Below, piece after piece: positions 13,117 through 15,976 of a stretch of DNA of 15,976 nucleotides. A model generated the notes under the pieces. That model saw only the letters and a list, made by a program, of their open reading frames with translations, had not been told where the DNA came from and did not search any database. The position numbers were made by a program, and so were the translations under genes. The DNA is from Holophagales bacterium UBA2201 (GTDB taxonomy: Bacteria > Acidobacteriota > Thermoanaerobaculia > UBA2201): positions 1-15,976 of the forward strand of contig DCUZ01000095.1 of the NCBI GenBank assembly GCA_002327305.1. The letters are read 5' to 3'. The first letter of the stretch is position 1. Each line of letters opens with the position of its first letter.

Positions 13117-13139
13117 AAAAAGTGGAGCGGCCGCCCGCT
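13117..13139 (-). terminator. Rho-independent terminator of the rsgA operon
   Basis: On the minus strand AGCGG pairs with CCGCT around a GCGG loop, followed by CCAC and five T residues (A at 13117-13121 on the plus strand). The stem starts inside the TAG stop of rsgA. The stem is short but GC-rich and the T-tract is well placed; the promoter of the next gene begins only 14 bp further on. Confidence 0.5.
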
Positions 13140-14211
13140 ATTGCTTCCCCGTCTTCTTATAGAACTGCTTGGCCGCCTTGTGGATGGCCTTCCACTTGCG
13201 CTCCTCCTCCGCCCTCAGCCGGGCGTCCGTCTTCATGGCCGCCACCTGCGACTCCCGCACCAACTTGTGATAGTTGACGAGCCGCTCGGGCGCCAGGTTC
13301 CCCGCCTCGACGGCCGACCGGACCGCACACCCGGGCTCGGCATTGTGCGTGCAATCGCGGTATCGGCAGGCCTCCGCCAATTCCCCGATCTCCGGGAACA
13401 CCGCGGCGATCCCGTCCTCGGAGCCCGTCAGCGCCAGCGCCCGCAGGCCCGGCGTGTCGATCAGCAGGCCGCCGCCCGGCAGGGGGACCAGCTCGCGCGC
13501 CACGGTGGTGTGCCGGCCGCGCCCATCGCGGACCCGGATCTCCCGCGTCGCCTGACGCCGCTCGCCCAGGAGGGCGTTGATGAGGGTGGATTTGCCCGCC
13601 CCCGAGGGGCCGATGAGCACCGCCGTGCGCCGCGGGGGGAGGCGGTCCAGGATGGCCCGGACGCCTTCCCCCGCCAGGGCGTTCATCACCAGCACCTCCA
13701 CCCCGACGGCGACCCCCTCGACCAGGGCCTGCGCCTCCTCCGGGTCGGCGGAGAGGTCCGCCTTCGTCAGGGCCACCACCGGGACGGCTCCCGAGTCCCA
13801 CGCCAGGGCCAGTTCGCGCTCGATCCGGCGCAGGTTGGGCGGCTGGGCGATGGGGTGGACCACGAACACGGTGTCGATATTGGCGGCCAACACCTGCACT
13901 TCGGCGCTCTTGCCGGGATCCCCGCGGGTGATGGCTCCCGCCCTCGGGAGCACGGCCTCGATCAGCGGCATGTCGAGGTCCCCGCGCGCCGTCGCCGCCA
14001 CCCAGTCGCCCACCGCGGGCAGGTCCGCCGCGCCGCGCGCCGCCTTGAGCAAGCGCGCCGAGGGTTTGGCCCGGCCCACCCCGCCCGCCCCGGCCACGAG
14101 GGCGCTTCCGCGGTCACTGCGGATGACCCGCACGGGGACCCGTCCCTCCGCGCCGTGCGGCGCGAACAGCGCCTCCCACTTCTCGGAATAGCCCAGGTCC
14201 TGGAGGATCAT
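13138..14211 (-). CDS. rsgA: Ribosome small subunit-dependent GTPase RsgA (357 aa)
   Basis: RsgA (YjeQ) is a GTPase that binds late 30S assembly intermediates and helps maturation of the decoding centre. Its circularly permuted GTPase order is visible: a G4-like motif T-K-A-D (about 149-152) comes before the P-loop G-P-S-G-A-G-K-S-T (about 199-207), then a switch region G-R-G-R-H-T-T and G3 D-T-P-G. The N-terminal part is the expected OB-fold region with V-G-D-W-V. The C-terminal zinc knuckle is complete: C-x5-C-x-H-x5-C (about 282-295), followed by the helical, lysine-rich tail. Length is normal. The start at 14211 gives the usual L-G-Y/W-S-E-type opening of the family, though no clear ribosome binding site precedes it. 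It lies 24 bp after the DUF1579 gene, so it is probably co-transcribed with it. Confidence 0.97.
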   Translation of the reverse strand: MILQDLGYSEKWEALFAPHGAEGRVPVRVIRSDRGSALVAGAGGVGRAKPSARLLKAARGAADLPAVGDWVAATARGDLDMPLIEAVLPRAGAITRGDPGKSAEVQVLAANIDTVFVVHPIAQPPNLRRIERELALAWDSGAVPVVALTKADLSADPEEAQALVEGVAVGVEVLVMNALAGEGVRAILDRLPPRRTAVLIGPSGAGKSTLINALLGERRQATREIRVRDGRGRHTTVARELVPLPGGGLLIDTPGLRALALTGSEDGIAAVFPEIGELAEACRYRDCTHNAEPGCAVRSAVEAGNLAPERLVNYHKLVRESQVAAMKTDARLRAEEERKWKAIHKAAKQFYKKTGKQ

Positions 14212-14235
14212 GTCGGCGACAGGCCCGGCTTGCCC

Positions 14236-14859
14236 CTATTTCTTCCGCGTGTAGGTCAATTCCATGGTCTTCATTTCCTTGCCGTCGGGCTGGACCATGT
14301 ACATCTCCATCGTGAACTTGTCCCTGCTCAGGTGGGTGTACACATTCTTGACCTTCATCGTTTTGCCGGTCATGTAATCGTCCCACGACCCGGTCTCCGT
14401 GCGCACCTTGCCCGCGACGTCGGCGGTCCCCTCGGTCGTGTAGAACCCCGTCCCCCAGTTGTCCAGCCACAGCGACACATATTTCTTATTGTAGCGGTCG
14501 TAGCCGGTGATCCCGTAGCCGGTATACGGCCGGCCCAGCATCTCCCCCTCCATGTTGTACTGCACATAGCGGCCGTCCAGAATGGCCCGGTGCACGGCCT
14601 TGCCCTTGACCACCGTGGGCGGGGCCGCAGGATCCATCCACACCTTGGACTCCAGGTCCCAATCCCCCACGCCGTCGAGCAGGAGGTTGTGCTCGGGACC
14701 GGGGGTGCCATAGTTCTCGAACGCCGCCATCATGGCCAGCATCTGCGGGTCCGGGGCGGGCTGTTCCTGGGCCGGCGCCGTTTTTTCCTGGGCGATGGCC
14801 GGCAGGGCCCCTGCGGCCATGATGAAAATGACCGACAACAGGATGACGCTCTTTCGCAT
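14236..14859 (-). CDS. DUF1579 family secreted protein (207 aa)
   Basis: DUF1579 proteins are small beta-rich, probably barrel-shaped proteins of unknown function. A signal peptide (residues 1-23, ending A-I-A) predicts export. The mature part has an alanine/proline/glutamine-rich spacer (24-37), then the family pattern: G-D-W-D-L-E-S-K-V-W, A-A-P-P, G-K-A, I-L-D-G-R-Y-V, G-R-P-Y-T-G-Y-G-I-T-G-Y-D, W-L-D-N-W-G-T-G, and the C-terminal P-D-G-K-E-M-K-T-M-E-L-T-Y-T-R. Length and motif order are normal. The start at 14859 has AGGAGA 8 nt upstream. No promoter-like box is visible nearby, so it may be read from the hemerythrin promoter upstream, in one unit with rsgA. Confidence 0.88.
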   Translation of the reverse strand: MRKSVILLSVIFIMAAGALPAIAQEKTAPAQEQPAPDPQMLAMMAAFENYGTPGPEHNLLLDGVGDWDLESKVWMDPAAPPTVVKGKAVHRAILDGRYVQYNMEGEMLGRPYTGYGITGYDRYNKKYVSLWLDNWGTGFYTTEGTADVAGKVRTETGSWDDYMTGKTMKVKNVYTHLSRDKFTMEMYMVQPDGKEMKTMELTYTRKK

Positions 14860-14906
14860 AGGAATTCTCCTTTCCTGGCTTGAGACGGTCTTGGGACGGA
14901 GGCCGC

Positions 14907-15062
14907 TCACTTCCCCTTTTTCCTCGACGATGCGGCAGGCGCGGCGAGGATGTCCCGGACGGCCTTCTCCGCATAGGCCCCGCCGCCTCCAGCATCCACG
15001 ATGGTGGCCTTGAACCTGAACCGGTCTCCCGAAGCGGCCTTCCGATGGCCCGTTTCGCTCAT
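14907..15062 (-). pseudogene. Shrunken DUF1905/YdeI-like remnant (51 codons)
   Basis: The predicted peptide contains F-R-F-K-A-T-I-V-D-A-G-G-G-G-A-Y, which matches the opening of DUF1905 proteins (F-x-F-x-A-x-I-x-x-x-G-G-G-G-A-Y/F). After this it passes directly into A-E-K-A-V-R-D-I-L and a basic tail, resembling the last helix of the YdeI/OmdA-type C-terminus often fused to DUF1905. The roughly 100 residues normally between are missing, consistent with an in-frame internal deletion. The ATG at 15062 has no well-spaced ribosome binding site; AAAGGAGG lies about 22 nt upstream, which may have served a lost start. It sits in the gap between hemerythrin and DUF1579. It could still be expressed as a short peptide. 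Confidence 0.45.
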
Positions 15063-15162
15063 GGCACGGCGGCCGGATTGGGCCCTCCTTTCGTTGATCA
15101 CGGTTGGGCCGTCTCTCCTCTCCCGTTCGGGCTTTCGGGGCTTCCGCGGTTGGAACGGCCCA

Positions 15163-15564
15163 TCAATTCGCCGCGCAATGCGCGCCAAAGGCCTTGTCGC
15201 TTCGGCCGATGTGCTTGATCAGCCAATCCACCAGCGCCTTGTTGATTTTCGCCACGGCGCCCAGGCCGGCCCCCTCCCGGGCGATGTCCTCCTTGAGGGT
15301 TTCAAAATCCTTCCTGAAGACATCGTGTTCCTGCTTGTGGGCCGAAAAGGCCGGATAATTTCGCTTCTGCATCGCCTGCTCTTCCGATTCGAAATGCTCG
15401 ACAACATAGTTTCCGAGAAAACTCACGACATCCGCGATCTCCTCCTTCCCTTCGCCCCTCTTGCAGGCGTCCAGCAGGCGGTTGATCCTGTCGAACAACT
15501 CCTTGTGCTGGGCATCGATCAGTTCAATCCCCACGGTCAACGATTCGTCCCACTGAATTCCCAT
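15163..15564 (-). CDS. Bacteriohemerythrin (133 aa)
   Basis: A single-domain di-iron hemerythrin that binds O2 in the cytoplasm, used for oxygen storage, sensing or scavenging in microaerobes and anaerobes. All seven iron ligands are present with family spacing: H20, H57, E61, H76, H80, H118 and D123. The opening I-Q-W-D-E-S-L-x-V-G-I-x-x-I-D-x-Q-H is canonical and the length is normal. The start at 15564 is chosen because the canonical N-terminus begins here and AGGGGG lies about 6 nt upstream; an in-frame ATG at 15582 is possible. An extended -10 box at 15647-15655 predicts a ~76-nt leader. It appears to head a minus-strand unit continuing through the DUF1905 remnant, DUF1579 and rsgA. Its presence fits an oxygen-sensitive lifestyle. 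Confidence 0.95.
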   Translation of the reverse strand: MGIQWDESLTVGIELIDAQHKELFDRINRLLDACKRGEGKEEIADVVSFLGNYVVEHFESEEQAMQKRNYPAFSAHKQEHDVFRKDFETLKEDIAREGAGLGAVAKINKALVDWLIKHIGRSDKAFGAHCAAN

Positions 15565-15610
15565 ATGGCCCCCTGAGATCATCGGGTTGCGGCCCGCTAT
15601 GGCTCCCCGG

Positions 15611-15757
15611 TCATGGCTTGATCGGGTCGCGATGCGAGCCGCAATAAATATACCATCTTTCGGAGACCCTTTCCCGGCTCTTCTCCACCGCTTCCCACAT
15701 AAGCCGGCCAACGGTGCCTTTCACGGCGCAGCAAATGGGCCCATCGAAATAAATCAT
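15611..15757 (-). CDS. Possible small ORF (48 aa), unknown
   Basis: ATG at 15757 opens 48 codons ending at TGA 15611-15613. The peptide has three cysteines (an I-C-C-A-V segment and Y-I-Y-C-G), an amphipathic basic/acidic helix in the middle and ends H-R-D-P-I-K-P. It is in the same frame as the upstream truncated gene, separated from it only by that gene's TAG and 11 sense codons. GGAG directly abuts the ATG, too close for a normal ribosome binding site. It overlaps the predicted hemerythrin promoter. Third-position GC is lower than in the neighbours. I recognise no family, so it may be a chance frame. Confidence 0.25.
   Translation of the reverse strand: MIYFDGPICCAVKGTVGRLMWEAVEKSRERVSERWYIYCGSHRDPIKP
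15647..15655 (-). promoter_or_regulatory. Extended -10 box (TGGTATATT) for hemerythrin
   Basis: On the minus strand TGnTATATT forms an extended -10 element inside an AT-rich island. Transcription from about 15640 would give a ~76-nt leader to the hemerythrin start at 15564. Confidence 0.45.
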
Positions 15758-15790
15758 CTCCGCGTGTCCGGCGAGGATCCCGGCCGAAAA

Positions 15791-15976
15791 CTAAATCCCC
15801 TCATGGATGGAATATCGGTCGTCCCTGGGAAAACACTTTTCCGCGCCGCCGGTCGTCAGCCCGGTCCGGCCCCGCGGGATGATCCCCATCGGGGCCGCGC
15901 GGAAGGGCTCGGGCCTGTCGACATACCGCAGCTCCCGCCGCAACCCATCGAAAGCGGGAGAGGGCGGCTCCCTCTC
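15791..15976 (-). CDS. C-terminal part of an unidentified gene, cut by the window edge
   Basis: The minus-strand frame is open from the window edge for 61 codons to TAG at 15791-15793. Codons have strongly G/C third positions like the real genes here, and the peptide is balanced rather than low-complexity: it includes L-R-R-E-L-R-Y-V-D-R-P-E-P-F, M-G-I-I-P-R-G-R-T-G-L-T-T-G-G-A-E-K-C and ends R-D-D-R-Y-S-I-H-E-G-I. I do not recognise the family. The 5' end lies beyond the right edge. The only internal ATG would leave about 33 residues, so it is read as a true 3' fragment. Confidence 0.5.
   Translation of the reverse strand, partial: EREPPSPAFDGLRRELRYVDRPEPFRAAPMGIIPRGRTGLTTGGAEKCFPRDDRYSIHEGI

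Noticed and set aside
13141..14883. 580-codon plus-strand frame across rsgA and the DUF1579 gene
   Set aside because: It spans two clearly coding minus-strand genes with complete family motifs and is a composition artefact.

Overview
The window is high-GC bacterial chromosome, roughly two-thirds G+C by eye. The best guess for the organism is an Acidobacteriota member, or a nearby anaerobic lineage. This rests on gene content: a secreted protein opening with the D-F-S-G-T-W signature that is frequent there, a DUF1579 protein, HEAT/HD-GYP-like signalling genes, a giant two-component propeller sensor, and iron-sulfur and DUF169 proteins typical of anaerobes. No rRNA or marker gene is present, so this is inference. 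No tRNA, rRNA, CRISPR array, insertion sequence or phage gene was seen.

Layout, left to right. (1) 1-774: a minus-strand membrane-anchored protein of unknown function ending in a good intrinsic terminator. (2) 1158-4065: a two-gene operon of a HEAT-like protein and a degenerate HD-GYP protein that has lost its HD and GYP catalytic motifs; their N-terminal modules look related. (3) 4074-4270: an 18-unit heptanucleotide tandem array, a hairpin and a 14-bp palindrome, followed by a tiny two-helix membrane protein gene. (4) 4531-6732: a divergent pair, a DUF169 protein (minus) and a cysteine-rich 4Fe-4S protein (plus). (5) 6733-7101: a gene-poor stretch carrying what looks like a remnant of a SpoIIE/PP2C phosphatase. 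(6) 7102-11712: a 1536-residue single-chain sensor with signal peptide, two seven-bladed Reg_prop propellers (14 blade motifs counted), Y_Y_Y domain, membrane helix, histidine kinase, receiver and an apparently intact class III nucleotide cyclase. (7) 11793-12497: a pseudo-receiver-PilZ protein. (8) 12518-15564, minus strand: a secreted small protein, and a probable operon of hemerythrin, a shrunken DUF1905-like remnant, DUF1579 protein and the ribosome-assembly GTPase RsgA. (9) The right edge holds the C-terminus of an unidentified minus-strand gene and a possible 48-residue small ORF.

The plus-strand genes lean towards nucleotide second-messenger signalling: a dead HD-GYP, a membrane-spanning kinase-cyclase that could make cAMP, and a PilZ protein with c-di-GMP-binding motifs. 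Nothing in the sequence proves they work together, since each unit has its own promoter-like box.

A second theme is promoter architecture. Nearly every transcription unit has a conspicuous TATAAT-like box with no recognisable -35, and in three genes the box lies only 6-7 nt before the start codon, which predicts leaderless mRNAs. The strongest candidates for unusual biology are the sensor-kinase-cyclase fusion and the operon pairing a HEAT-like protein with an inactivated HD-GYP domain. Neither is proven to be new.
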